From contig NC_089432.1 of NCBI RefSeq assembly GCF_026210795.1, positions 186,001-250,000 on the forward strand: a stretch of 64,000 nucleotides of DNA, read 5' to 3'. How positions within the stretch are numbered: position 1 is the stretch's first letter; each line of letters begins with the position of its first letter. The stretch is from Rhizophagus irregularis (taxonomy: Eukaryota; Glomeromycota; Glomeromycetes; Glomerales; Glomeraceae). The notes under the pieces were generated by a model that searched no databases, was not told where the DNA came from, and saw only the letters and a list, made by a program, of their open reading frames with translations. Both the position numbers and the translations under genes were made by a program. Positions 63,837 through 64,000 of this stretch are shown here, piece by piece.

Positions 63837-64000
63837 GAGAAATTGATGAGAGTTTAATGTCTTAAATAAAAAAAAATCCTTGTAGATAGTGTGACTCAGA
63901 CTGACATACTGATTTATCAAAGTGAAAAAAATTAACACTACAATTATAATGATTAAATCTATTATTTATCATATTAACAAGAACTTAATCATTTTGCTAA

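Noticed and set aside
1-64000. tRNA, rRNA or snRNA genes
   Set aside because: No cloverleaf with GGTTCRANNCC-type box B and no rRNA-like segment was recognised by eye; a dedicated scan would be needed to exclude them.
1-64000. Bacterial origin, suggested by Sel1-like repeats
   Set aside because: Introns with GT..AG, F-box genes, eukaryotic kinases, a bromodomain and MULE/hAT/PIF elements all point to a eukaryotic nuclear genome.

Overview
The window looks like nuclear DNA of a glomeromycete fungus, most likely Rhizophagus irregularis or a close relative. It is strongly AT-rich. Spliceosomal introns are short (50-240 bp, GT..AG). The gene content is the set known to be expanded in that lineage: Sel1-like-repeat (SLR) proteins, TKL-type kinases whose activation loop starts DLG rather than DFG, and F-box proteins, embedded in decayed transposons. 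No tRNA, rRNA or prokaryotic operon is visible. The species call is inference from family knowledge; no search was run.

Layout. 0.4-1.9 kb: F-box gene (-). 2-6.3 kb: decayed mobile DNA ending in a reverse-transcriptase (LINE-like) fossil. 6.7-7.9 kb: first SLR gene. 10.4-15.2 kb: a large kinase gene with about 29 N-terminal SLRs, two 1-bp frame breaks that cancel each other, and a micro-exon tail. 18.7-46.4 kb: the main SLR cluster, ten genes (one with an in-frame stop), interrupted by a second kinase gene at 26.6-29.0 kb (nine exons, one frame break). A decayed SLR relic lies at 49.2-49.8 kb, a third, intact kinase at 51.0-52.7 kb, an F-box gene at 53.6-55.3 kb (-) and a last SLR gene at 56.0-57.1 kb (-). 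57.7-61.4 kb is a decayed Mutator-like element (MULE) with three nested non-autonomous elements of three different types. 61.7-63.8 kb is a four-exon gene (-) fusing a bromodomain to a PD-(D/E)XK nuclease-like domain.

The main biology is a family of 12 recognisable genes plus one relic that encode one architecture: a conserved N-terminal helical domain (EPTTQDI, EEDL, NKGKE, WLLNNQ) followed by 3-7 SLRs and no kinase. Most members of the 18.7-46.4 kb cluster share a bipartite upstream module: a block with ACTGCGGTGACACAA and a core of CACTGCA-N20-TGCAGTG arms around CAAATAAATATG. Promoters and 3' flanks were duplicated with the genes. The three kinases share a CxxC..CxxC ribbon before the kinase domain and tails built from phase-1 exons. 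A kinase/scaffold relationship between the two gene sets is plausible but not shown by the sequence.

Several gaps hold newly delimited repeats: a 370-bp pogo-like MITE, a 1.36-kb element with CCCTATGAAAAAA ends and TAA target duplications, two foldback-like elements, and a dispersed TGTTATTCCATGG element.
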